Source: Paulownia fortunei
Taxonomy: Eukaryota; Streptophyta; Magnoliopsida; Lamiales; Paulowniaceae
Assembly (NCBI GenBank): GCA_019321725.1
Contig: CM033115.1
Span: 9,000,673 to 9,064,672 of the forward strand
Length of the DNA stretch: 64,000 bases
Reading direction: 5' to 3'
A model generated the notes under the pieces. The model made no database searches. It was not told the DNA's origin and was given only the letters and a program-made list of their open reading frames with translations. This document shows, piece by piece, positions 11,425 through 22,967 of the stretch (its first letter is position 1; each line of letters begins with the position of its first letter). Both the position numbers and the translations under genes were made by a program.

Positions 11425-14402
11425 TGTCACAACCTCCCAACAATATATATTTAAACAACTTGTGCAACATTATTTATGCACGTATGCATGTGTATAACTT
11501 TTGTTTTTGTACCTAGTTCAACAAAACATTGATAAAAGTAAAGTGCTTTCATATCCTGTAACACTATATATACATAGGTAGTTATTAAATATTAACCAAG
11601 TCTATCAAAATCATCACAAACCCAAACTCTCTATCACAAAGGAGTTTTGAAAGTGATATATACAAGATAAAGTCACTAAAATAATACAAAAACTGTAAAA
11701 TCAAAACACATCCCACAAAATAGCCCAATAGATCGTCATCCAAGTACATTGATCTTGAAAGCCTGTAGGAGCTCCACTGCCAGCTAGTAAACCAGAGGTC
11801 TCAAGTCTCACCATGTTCACATACAATGCATGAACTATATGAGCTAACGCTCAATAAGTAAAAATCATGCATGACAAGAGTATGATATAAAATCTCATGC
11901 AACTCAACTCTAAGATATGATGCTATAAATATGTCAAATTGAGTACTCATAAATCAAAGAGTTTTTCTTAAAAATCACTTCATTTATTGGGCCCTTAGCC
12001 CACTTACTATGCACCAGACAGAGCTCTGAACAATATCAATAATTACATGGCCATAAACTAATGACTCAGTCCAAGGGCCATCTCCTGGGATCACCAGAGG
12101 TCCACCCTCTGTCTTTCCCTGTGATCCTCCAGAAGTCTTCCCACTGGCGGAGTTCATAAGGGCACAGTCAAGTGGTCCACCCTCTCGCAACCACCAGAGT
12201 CACACCCCTGTCAACCCCTATGATCCTCTAACAAGAAACACACACGGCACCCCAAAATATCATATAAGTACGCCTCGGTACACTAGTAGTGGCCAACCAA
12301 AATATTTTTCTTTTTGAAAATCATGTCTCAAATCATATCGTGCATGCAAAAACGTCCACTATACTCATATGTCGTACATACATATGTAAATGCTCATGAA
12401 TGGCATGTTCAATATGAAATGCAAGTCATCTTACTCTCAACATGTTTCAAGAATCATAAGACTCTCAGTCAAATTTAATATCATCAACACATTAGGTATA
12501 AATGCTTCAAGACATACTACGTTCATGCATTGTAGTTGCAAAGGGATCTTTACTTACCTTTCACTTGGTTGGTGGCTCAGTCTAGATTTATTATCCCTCT
12601 CCAATCTTAGATGTAAAATATCCTATAATATTACCCAACATCAAGCGCCATTCCCAATTTGGTAAGTTGAAAGGATAAAATATCATACTAAGACCTTAAA
12701 CACTAAGCTATCTAGGTAACAATCATGCTTTCACAAACTAGAACCCAATCTAGTCCCTCAAATGCATTAATTTCTCATCTTACATACATGTAACCATCAT
12801 ATAATTGAAGTAATATAACTATAATATCATGTACCTAATTTTTACCACTCAATAGCAACATATCTAGGTTGAAATATGCTAAGTTATAAAATGGGGCAAA
12901 TTCACATTTTCATATTTTCTTGCTGTCCAATTTAGTTGTATGATAATTTTGACATCCCTAAGCATATCCAATTACTCCCAAATTTTTACCACACTTAGAT
13001 AACATGTATATCAATGTAACCATATCATATAATTTCTAAAAATCATGGATATAGCTTCCCAAGTTCAGCTCTCTTCACGATATACTGAAATAGATTATTT
13101 TCCTACCGTGACAGTTTTGCACATTTCATGACATTAATGGTTTTGGCACCCTTAAGTATATCCAATCACTCTAAAATTTTCACCATACTTAGATAACATA
13201 TATAAGGAGACAACCAGGTCAAATTACTACCAAAACTACTAGATTTATTGATGTAAACCATCACTATTCACATAGGACAAAATCTGAATTTCAAAGGAGA
13301 CAGTTTTGAGCACCTATTTAATTATCACACTATATTACAATTTATAACCTCTCTAAACTTACATACATCACCTAGACTCATATATAAACACATATATGGT
13401 GAAATAAATAGGTTTTAATCAAGTTATTATACATATATAAAGCAAAAATATAAAAAATTAGCAAGTATACAGTTTCTGTCCCTAGTGATTTTTATGGTGA
13501 TTTTGCATCTAAAAATCCTTCTTTTGTGAACTAAAAGACCAGAAATAACATCCTAACATGATTATAATCAATAATAGAAGCTTTAAAAATCCTAAACCCT
13601 CAAACAATTCAAGAACTTAAATAAAATATATGAATTAAAGCTCACTTATGTATAGATTTTAGATTCAACTTGCTCCTCCTTACTTCCCTTTGCTTCCTTC
13701 ACTTTTTTCTTTACTTGAAATTACTTGAGAGAAATTTCTAACATTCAAAATGAAGGTTTTGGAAGTGAAATAGCTCAGAAAATAGTTTTTGGTTGTAGCT
13801 CAAGGATAGAAATGAAGAAAGGTTAAGATGGAAGCTTAAGGTGGCAAAGCTTGAGGTGGCAAGGTTGAGGTGTCAAGTTGTAGTTCAAATCTGATATTTT
13901 TCACACCTTATACAGCCCTAATCTTCATATGATTGGATGATAGATTATGTCCTAATTTCTTAACCGTTTATTCGATCTCCAAACCGATCGCCATCCGATT
14001 CTTAAATGATTGTCTAGTTTTCATTTTCTAAAATCACATGCACATATGAACCTTGTATTATGACACTTAAATCACATTATATCATATTCAATATCCCAAG
14101 TATGTTAATCTATCAATGTGTACCTTTAAAACACCTCGATCAAATTGAATCGAATCTTATAAGCTTACTAGTGACACCTTTAACACTTCTAAAATTATAA
14201 CATGCAACCTATGAATATCCACTATATTGATTAATATATTATTTATCTTATCTAAATATAGAATCACTTAATTAGGTTGTAGGATCTCAACCACTAACAT
14301 CAAGTGATGGCATTGGAGGTATAATGATTAAGAATACTACAAAAGTTGCGATGTAGATGTTAATAAAAATTAGCATGTAGTGCATGAATTATATTAGCCA
14401 AG
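11425..14402 (-). repeat. Solo LTR B, main part (B-type, reverse orientation)
   Basis: In plus-strand view it runs from TGTCACAACC (11425) and is cut at 14402 by element C. Its last 27 bp reappear at 25750-25776, ending GGTATTACA. CTAGG flanks the whole unit (11420-11424 and 25777-25781), so this is one LTR without internal sequence. It is the reverse complement of the LTR at 994-4039 over its length. The 68-codon minus-strand frame at 12190-11984 matches the open frame at 3245-3466. Confidence 0.9.
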
Positions 14403-17285
14403 TGTGATACCCGAGCCTCTTACTACTCACATGTCCAGATATGATTCATGCATTACATGTTAATTATGTGCTATTTGCATTGGTATGACATCATATAATT
14501 TATTTTATTTTATAAGGCGTCGTTAACCATTAAATTTAATTTTGAAGCCTTGCACGATATTGATTATCAAATCCCCTAACCTAAGTGGTTGATTTTGTAT
14601 TGATATAAGAAGAAATTTAGGTATCAATATAGGGAATAGTGCTAGGTTACACGTGGTAACCTTAAGAGTTCAAAAGGTGTCAACGAAAAGTTTATAGAAA
14701 AAGAGTCGGTTTGATCATGAATTTTAATATTATATGTATATTTAAATCATAAACTTGGGACAAATAGACATACAATACTATAATTTAAATATTATATAAC
14801 TAGGTTCATAGGCATGTAACACTATCGGTGCACAAACTTATCAATTGCGCAAGAATCGATGATTTTTTGGATGAAGAACTTAATGAACGGACATAGGAAC
14901 TAGCTACGGGAATGAATGGTGATGAAGATAGGTTGAAACCAAATAAGAATATGAGACACACAAGATTAGGGCTACAAGATAAGAGATAAAATCAGATTAT
15001 ACCATTACATGCCACCTCAAGCTTATGCCACCTCATGCTTAGACTTATCAAGCTAGCACCTCAACCTATTCTTCACTCTTAAGCTAACAGCCACGACTTG
15101 AACCTTTTTTTGAACCATTTCAGCTTCTAAATACATGGAAAAATCTCTCTAAATAGGTCCTAAGTGATTCCAACTAAAAAAGGATGCAAAACAAGTAAAG
15201 GGAAGGAGAAATAATCAAGTTCAAGTAGAAAACTGTGCAAGGTGAGCTTAACTTACGGGTTTGGCATGACATTCATATTTATTTTGAGGTTTATTGGATT
15301 ATTAAGCTTTGAATATTATTTTTAAATGTGTTAGGATGTTATTAGATAGGATTTTATGCATAAAGAAAGGGTTTGTGGTTGGAAATATTTGATAGAAAAT
15401 ACTTGTGCTAGAAACTATCACCTTGCTATATTTTTGTTTTTTAGGCTTCAAAAGTGTATGGTATGTTGAATAAAACCTGAAATTATCATCATATATTTGT
15501 TTATATATGAGTTAAGAGTATTGGAATGAATTTTGATTGATTGTAAATTGAAATAGAGAATGATATTGGAGAAACACTCAAACTGCCAAAGTAGCAAAAT
15601 CTGTTTTGCTGTGCTGTGAAGGAGACTGAATTAGGGGAGCTAAATCCGTTAGTTTAGGCAAGAATATAACCTGGTTGTATCTATGTATATGTTATATAAG
15701 TGTGGGAAGAAGTTGGGAGAGATTAAATATACGTAAGGGTGCCAAAACCATTAATGTCGTGAAGTGTGCAAAACTGTCATGGAAGGAAAATATTCTGTTT
15801 CAGTATGTTGTGAAGAGAGCTAAACTTAGGAAGCTATATCCATGATTTTTAGCAATTATATGATATGGTTACATTTATATACATGTTATCTAAGTGTGTT
15901 AAAAATTTTGGAGTGATTAAATATATTTAGGGATGTCAAAATTATCATGCAACTAAATTAGACAGCAAGTAAATATGAAAATGTGAATCTGTCCCATTTG
16001 ATAATTTAACATATTTCAACCTAGACATGTTGCTATTAAGTGTTAACAATTAGGTACATGATATTAGAGTTATAATACTTCAATTATATGATGTTTACCT
16101 GTATCTAAGATGAGAAATTAAGGTATTGGAGGGATTAGATTGGGTTCTAGTTTATAAAACCTAGATAGCTTGGTGTTTAAGGTCTTACTATGATATTTTA
16201 TACTTTCAACTTGTCAAATTAGGAATGGTGCTTGATGTTGGTAATATTACAGGCTATTTTACATCTAAGATTGGAGGGGAACAATAAACAAATCTAGACT
16301 AAGCCACCAACCAAGTGAAAGATAAGTAAAGATTCATTTGCAACTATAATGCACAGACATTGTAGATGTGTGAATTATATGTAATATCATAAATCATATG
16401 TGCATAGTAGAGGGCTTTCCATTGAGCATACATATATGGTCATTGGCACGAACATATATCATATACGAGCATTGTGATAAATCTTGCATTGCATGGCATG
16501 ATTCTGAGAAAGAAAAATATTTTGCTGACCACTACTAGTGTAGCGAAGCATGCATGGATTTGCATGGTTTTATGCATGAATTTGCAGGTTCACGTGCATG
16601 GATTTCCATGTGTATGAGTATGCATGGATTTGCATGCTTATATGATTATTGGTCATTAGATTATGGCGGTGTACAGAGCTCTTTTCCAGTGCATGGGATA
16701 GTAGCATTGGTCAGGGGCCCAAGAAAGAAGTGATTTTGAGAGAAATATTTTGATGCATAAAATTGCATTGTAGGCATAGCATTTTGAGATGCATGACTCG
16801 ATATTGTGGATTATTCATTAACATGCATAATCATTACTTGCTGAGCATTAGCTCATATAGTTTATGCATTGTAGGTTAGTACGACGATGCTTGAAGTATC
16901 TTTTACTAGCTGGGAGGCTGTTGGAGCTCTTGCAGGTGTCTGAGGGAGTGTGTACATGGATGACGACCTATTGAGCTATTTTGTTGGCTTGTTATATTTT
17001 GAGTCTGTTGTATTATTTTTTTAAACTGTATATATATTTTGCTTTTAAAACTTTACTATAAACAAGTATGTAAATATTGTGGTCATTGTGGGTGTTGTGC
17101 TTTTATATAAATACTGATCATGCTATATACATGACATGTGTGAGAAAGCATTTTAAATAGGATTGTGCATGTAAAAAGTGATTTATCTTTTCCTAAAGTG
17201 TTACAAAAAAAAATCCATGCATGCACATAGGTTCTATCATGTCAAATTATACTAGATATCTAGTTGTCGAGTAGTGGGTGTTACA
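14403..17285 (+). repeat. 5' LTR of element C (2.88 kb)
   Basis: It starts TGTGATACCCGAGCC and ends GTGGGTGTTACA. It contains imperfect internal repeats with a period near 192 bp (about 15580-16010) and a cluster of CATGCA motifs (16548-16637). Related LTRs are the solo LTR I (32385-35263), the LTRs of G, and part of F. No gene is present. Confidence 0.9.
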
Positions 17286-17288
17286 GAG

Positions 17289-17302
17289 TGGTATCAGAGC
17301 CC
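17289..17302 (+). other. Primer-binding site of element C (initiator-Met tRNA)
   Basis: TGGTATCAGAGCCC lies three bases after the 5' LTR end. It is complementary to the 3' end of plant initiator methionine tRNA, the usual primer for minus-strand synthesis in this class. Confidence 0.9.
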
Positions 17303-17456
17303 ATGTCTTGATTCTGTAGAGTGTCCATGTATATGATCTTAGAACTTGCGGAGCGCAGCCACACTAGTAAATTTTACATTATCATACATTCCATTACATA
17401 TACCATGAATTATATTGGCCATATGTTGTCAAACTTGTGTAAAACAGCGCTGTAAA

Positions 17457-18548
17457 ATGGTGAGAACTCGTGGTGAGAGCAGTAGTGGTGCCAGAGCGCA
17501 GAGAAATGAGACACCCACCCTAGTTATTGATAGAGATACCATGATTAACCGATTAATAGAGTTAATTGAAGGACAGTTTGAACAAATTCAGCAACTGATT
17601 CGATAGAGAGATAATGGTGAGCAACTACAGGTGGAGGTAAACCAACAACGGACGGACTATATATATATATATATATATATGGTGGGAGAATGATTTAGGA
17701 AGCTGGATCCCCCAACATTTGAGGATGCGATTGATCCTACCACTGCAGAGGACTGGCTGAGGACCCTAGAAAACATGTTCTAATATAGCAGGGTGCCAGT
17801 AGAGGAGAGGGTAATGTGTGCCACTTTCATGCTTCGTAGTAGTGCAGGCCATTGGTGGGACATGATCAGTAGCATAGAGAATATTACTACCATGAGCTGG
17901 GACAGATTCAAGGAGTTATTCCGAAATAAATATTTCACGGCCCCAGTTTGCATGATGAAGATGAATGAGTTTATACAACTGTGACAAGGAGCGATGACTG
18001 TTGGGGAATATATTCATAAATTTGAACAACTGTCCAGGTTTGCTACGCACATGGTCAGCACTGAAGCACTGAAAGTGTAAAGATTTCTAGAGGGTTTGAG
18101 GCCAGAGTTATACCGGGATATGAATGTGGTGGGTACTCAAGGGGTGACATTTTCACAGGTGGTTGAGAGGGCACTAGTGGCAGAACAGGCTGAATTGAGA
18201 ATCGCTCGTGCACAAGAGGCTCAACAGCAATTTAGACAGTAGGGACAAAGATGGACTGTGGGGCAAAAGAGGCCGATCCAAATGCAGAAGCCAATCCAAA
18301 TACAGAAGTCGGAATTTAAATTTCATGAAGAACAAAGCCAACAATAAGAAGGTCAAAGTAAGAGCCTACAGGTCGAATAAGGAAAAATACTGATGCCAGA
18401 AGTTGTATGTTAAAAATATGATAATCGACATACTGGAGGCTACTATGTAAATACCAGGATGTGCTTTTGATGCAGAATACCGGGACATATTGCTAAATTT
18501 TGCCCAATTAAACAAAATCAGGCTGGCCAAAGAAATATACCAGCCAAG
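17457..18548 (+). pseudogene. Ty3 gag (element C)
   Basis: Gag starts at MVRTRGESSSG (17457) and continues through LDPPTFEDAIDPTTAEDWL, CATFMLRSSAGHWWD and WDRFKELFRNKYF, then VGEYIHKFEQLSRFA and FLEGLRPELYRDM. It ends with a single zinc knuckle (CRIPGHIAKFC, about 18474-18506). It is broken by stops at 17604-17606 and 17982-17984 and several more, and by a (TA)n run at about 17657-17680 that disturbs the frame. The TGA at 17982-17984 is shared with element G. The product would be the capsid/nucleocapsid precursor. Confidence 0.85.
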
Positions 18549-18990
18549 GTGTTCACCATGACCAGGGCAGATGCAGAGGCAAATCCATTGGTGGTGACAG
18601 GTAAACTTTATATTTCTAGTATTCCAACACTTATGTTATTCGATTCTGGAGCTACGTATTCATTTGCATCTACTGAGTACAAGAAGAGGCTGGGTAGAAT
18701 ACCAGATGTAGCAAAAATCACTTATAGCATAACAGTCCCCTCTGGAGATGTTAGACAAACCGATCGGATTTTGAGAGCTTGTGCTATACTTGTTGAAAGT
18801 AGAGAATTACATGTTGATTTGATTGTGCTGGATATGAATGATTACGATGTTATTTTGGGCATGGATTAGTTGTCAAAGTATGGGGCTACTATCGGCTGTA
18901 AGGAAAAGATAGTGACATTTCAACTTTCTGGGAAAGAGTCTTTCACATTTGCCAGTATTGTGAAAAATTTCAGATTCCCTATGATTTCAG
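18549..18990 (+). pseudogene. Retropepsin-type protease region (element C)
   Basis: The frame at 18549-18869 carries an intact active-site triad in LMLFDSGATYSF and the later flap-like and VILGMD segments typical of Ty3 proteases, which cut the Gag-Pol precursor. It stops at MD* where a Trp codon is expected (element G reads MDWLSKYG at the same place). The sequence after the stop continues in frame (LSKYG, VTFQLSGKESF), so a Trp-to-stop change is the main lesion. Confidence 0.85.
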
Positions 18991-18999
18991 CAGTGAAGG

Positions 19000-20600
19000 C
19001 ACAATGATTACTCGATGATGGTTGTGAAGGGTACTTGGTGAGTGTCATGAACATTGAGGAACAACACCCACCAACTCTAAGTGAAATACCAGTGGTGCGG
19101 GAATATACTGAAGTATTCTCGATGATCTCCAGGGACTGCCACTAGATCGTGAAATAGAGTTTGTTATTGACATATAACTAGGAATGTCTCCAATTTCTAA
19201 AACTCCTTATAGAATAGCTCCCTTGGAGTTGAAAGAATTGAAAGTACAATTGCAGGACTTGTTGGACAAGGGATTCATCAAACCGAGCTTTTCACCATAG
19301 GGAGCACCAGTTCTATTTGTACATAAGAAGGATGGCACTATGAGACTATGCATCAATTATCGAGAGTTGAATAGGGTCACGATTAAGAATAAATATCCGT
19401 TACCCAGAATCGATGATTTATTTGACCAGCTTCAGGATGTTGCAATATCTTCAAAGATTGACTTATGCTCTGGGTACCATCAACTGAAAATAGAGGAAGA
19501 TGATATCCCCAAGATGGCATTTAGTACAAGATATGGGCGCTATAAATTTTTGGTGATGCCGTTCAGATTGACTGATGCTCCAGCAGCATTCATGGATCTA
19601 ATGAATAGAGTGTTTAAGGAGTTTCTGGATAAATTTGTTATTGTGTTCATCAATGACATTCTAGTTTACTCCAGAACTAAAGAAGAGCACGTCGCACATT
19701 TAACACAAGTAGTAGTGGTCCTGAAAGCAAAGCAGTTATACGCCAAATTTATGTAATGCGAGTTCTGGTTAGATCGTGTAGTATTCTTGGGACATGTTAT
19801 ATATCAGGAGCAGGAATATCAGTAGATCCAAGTAAAGTTGAAGCTATCAACAACTGGATGCAGCCTACTAATCCTTCGGATGTGCGTAATTTTCTGGGTT
19901 TAGCTGGATATTACTTAAGATTTATGGAGGGGTTCTCCAAGATTGCTATGCCATTGACACAATTAACCAGAAAATGGGTGACGTTTAGATGGACGGATAT
20001 GTGTGAGCGAAGTTTCCAAGAGTTGAAAAAGTGGTTGACTTCAAAACTTATTCTCTCAATTCCATCAGGTATTGGAGAATTCGTAATTTATAGTGACGCG
20101 TCGAAGAATGGATTAGGATCTGTACTGATGCAGAATGGCAAAGTAATTGTGTATCATCCAGGCAACTTAAAGAGTACGAAAAGAATTACCCCACGCATGA
20201 CTTAGAACTTGTTGCTGTAGTATTTGTGCTTAAAATATGGAGGCACTATTTATATAGTGAACGGTGCGAGATCTATACTGATCACAAAAGCCTCAAATAC
20301 TTCTTCATACAAAAAGAGTTGAATATGCGGCAGCAGAGATGGCTAGAACTGGTAAAAGATTATGATTGTGGGATCAGTTACCACCCCAGTAAAGCCAACA
20401 TTATAGCTGATGCATTGAACTAAAAATCCACACAAGGTACAATAGTTATGGCTTTAATTCAAAAATCGGAACTGAATGAGTTGCAGAAAATGAATATAGA
20501 GACTTTATAGACAGGAGTAATAGAGGTAAAGTTGGCAGCCCTGATACTTCAACCTACGCTAATTGATAGGATCAAATAGGAACAGCGAGATGATGAATAT
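19000..20600 (+). pseudogene. Reverse transcriptase and RNase H (element C)
   Basis: The RT copies element RNA to cDNA and the RNase H removes the RNA template. The fingers/palm sequence is clear at 19340-19756: [38 protein letters not shown], then the catalytic box. That box reads [10 protein letters not shown] instead of FIDD, so one of the two catalytic Asp residues is now Asn (codon 19652-19654). RNase H follows with [10 protein letters not shown] (about 20090) and [11 protein letters not shown] (about 20276). Frame breaks occur near 19756 and 20155, and stops near 20421 and later. The enzyme is inactive as it stands. Confidence 0.88.
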
Positions 20601-21552
20601 CTCATCAATATGAGAAAATATGTTGTTGTAGGGAAGTCTCCTAAATTTAAGATGACTCAGAATGGTATTTTACAATATAGAGGGCAGTTTTGTGTGCCAG
20701 ATATTGATAACATTCGAGAAGACATTTTAAAAGATGATTCAACCCCTTATTCAGTACATCCAGGGGCTACCAAGATGTATGAGACTTGAAAATACATTAT
20801 TGGTAGCCGGGTATGAAAAAGGATGTCGCCCAGTATGTGGAGCAATGTCTAACATGTCAGCAGTTAGAGGCCGAACATCAAAGACCTGCAGGGACTTTGC
20901 AATCTCTACTTATTCCAGAATGAAAATGGGAAAGGATCACCATGGATTTCGTAATTGGTTTGCCAAAGACTACTAAGGGTCATGATACCATTTGGGTTAT
21001 CATTGACAGATTGACCAAGTCTGCTCATTTTTTTCCCATATGTTCTACCTATTCCATGGATCGCTATGTCTAATTATACGTTTAGGAGATTGTCAGACTT
21101 CATGGAGTGCCATTGTTTATAGTTTCTGATAGAGATTCAAGAGTTTTGTCTACTTTTTGGAGGAGTTTACACAAAGCTTTAGGAACACAGTTATCATTCA
21201 GTATAGCATATCATCCTCAGATGGATGGGCAATCTGAAGGAACAATACAAATGTTGGAGGATATGCTCAGAGCCTGTGTATTAGACTTCCAAGGTTAGTG
21301 GAGTAAATTCCTACCTTTACAGGAGTTTGCATACAACAACAACTATCAGACTAGTATTGGAATGGCTCCCTATGAAGCATTGTATGGAAAAAAGTGTAGG
21401 TCTCCGATACACTGGGATGAAGTTGGTGAGAAAAAACTTTTAGCCCAGATATGATTCGAGAGATGACAAAAGTCGTGTTACAAATTCGATAAAGAATGCA
21501 AACTACCCAAAATCAACAAAGAAGGGCGTTGGAGTTTGCGATAGGAGATTAG
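20600..21552 (+). pseudogene. Integrase (element C), frameshifted
   Basis: The integrase core is spread over several frames. An N-terminal zinc-binding stretch lies near 20730-20880 (it reads PYSVHPGATKM, then shifts). The catalytic core follows with WVIIDRLTKSAHF-like sequence at about 20990-21030, SDRDSR at about 21125 and HPQMDGQSE at about 21210. Multiple frame changes and stops (for example at 21296-21298) disrupt it. The active-site residues themselves are still readable in the last open piece (21107-21298). Confidence 0.8.
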
Positions 21553-21960
21553 GTGTTTTTGAAAGTAGCACCAATGAAGGGCATCATACAGTTTGGGAAT
21601 AAAGGAAAATTAAGTCCCAAATACATTGGCCCATTCCCGGTGATTAAAAGAATTGGTGATGTTTCTTACAGACTAGATCTGCCAACATTTATGTCCCAAA
21701 TACACAATGTATTTAATGTGTCTATGCTGAGGAAATATATTGCTAATCCCTCTCACATTCTTAAGAATGATCTAGTAGAATTAAAGGCAGATTTGAGCTA
21801 CGAAAAAAAGCCTGTACAAATTTTGTTACGAGAAGTAAAGCAACTAAGAAATAAACAGATTTCATTAGTTAAAGTGTTATGGAGAAACCAACTGGTAAAA
21901 GAGGCCACTTGGGAAAGGGAGGACGAAATGAGAACTAAGTATCCTGAACTTTTTCGATAA
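21553..21960 (+). pseudogene. Chromodomain-like C-terminus of integrase (element C)
   Basis: This 135-codon piece is uninterrupted. It starts MFLKVAPMKGI and contains GKLSPKYIGPF, VHNVF-type IHNVFNVSMLRKYI, then REVKQLRNKQISLVKVLWRN and EATWEREDEM, ending KYPELFR. The last 45 residues fit the chromodomain tail of plant chromoviruses, which directs integration toward particular chromatin. Upstream a TAG at 21550-21552 separates it from the integrase core, so it is not a gene of its own. Confidence 0.85.
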
Positions 21961-21985
21961 GTGAAATTTCAGGGATGAAATTTTT

Positions 21986-22000
21986 ATAAGGAGGGGAGGA
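21986..22000 (+). other. Polypurine tract of element C
   Basis: TAAGGAGGGGAGGA lies directly before the 3' LTR start at 22001. This is the expected primer for plus-strand synthesis. The same tract occurs before the LTR of B1 (about 981-993) and, reversed, in G (57437-57450). Confidence 0.85.
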
Positions 22001-22369
22001 TGTGATACTCGAGCCTCTTACTACTCACATGGATAGATATAATTCATGCATTACTTGTTAATTACGTGCTATTTGCATTGGTATGACATCATATAATTCA
22101 TTTTATTTTATACGACGTTGTTAACTATTAAACTTAATTTTGAAGCTCCCGCACGGTATTGATTATTAAATCCCCTAACCTAAGTGGTTGATTTTGTATT
22201 GAGATAAGAATAAATTTAGGTATCAATATAGGGAATAGTGCTAGGTTACATGTGGTAACCTTAAGAGTTCGAAAGGTGTTACCGAAAAATTTATAGAAAA
22301 TGAGTCGGTTTGATCATGAATTTTAATATTATATGTATATTTAAATCATACACTTGGGACAAATAGACA

Positions 22370-22967
22370 AGGCTGAAAATTTTAATCCCTTTCCAACTTT
22401 TGGAATGTTTTTCAATTTTGAACTACTTCAAAATCTTATCTTCAAAAGATTCCAAATCTTTCAAGAACTCTTCTCTTTTCTCTCTCCTATTGTATGTGGA
22501 CTAATTTGATACTACATTATTCATCAAAATTGTTTACATACATTGTTGATATTAATTTGAACTATTCAAATAATATCAAGATAGATATATATCATATATA
22601 TATACTATAATTATATTCATACATAAAATAAATCTTAGTGGCCGATTTTATCTCATAAAATTAATCACTACATTTATTTATCTATAAATATGTTAATTAA
22701 ATAAATTATATATATTTAATTTATTCTTTTCATATTTTAGTAGACTTATTAAGTGATCCACATTAATTTTGGGTTTGGATTCAAAAATTCCCAAATCAAT
22801 TTAATTGATTCAATCCCAATTTAATTAATCCAATTGACTAATTTAATTTACTCCATTTGGGCTTCCTAATTAAATTAGGTCCAATTAAATAATCCAATTA
22901 CTTAATTGAATAATTTAATTTAATGATTAAATTAAATAGAACCCTTAATTAATTAATTAATCAGTAT
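22370..22967 (-). repeat. Internal fragment of copia D-type LTR inside the C 3' LTR
   Basis: Read on the minus strand, this matches the D 5' LTR from about 28331 to 28928 at almost the same length. It replaces a few bases of C LTR sequence found at about 14779 in the other LTR. It lacks TG...CA ends and a target duplication, so it did not arrive by normal integration. Confidence 0.8.

Noticed and set aside
17289..17302. Possible tRNA gene or fragment
   Set aside because: Only the primer-binding complement is present; no cloverleaf can be drawn around it or around 29440 or 51066.
17657..17680. (TA)n microsatellite in gag of element C
   Set aside because: Simple slippage expansion; not of further interest beyond breaking the frame.
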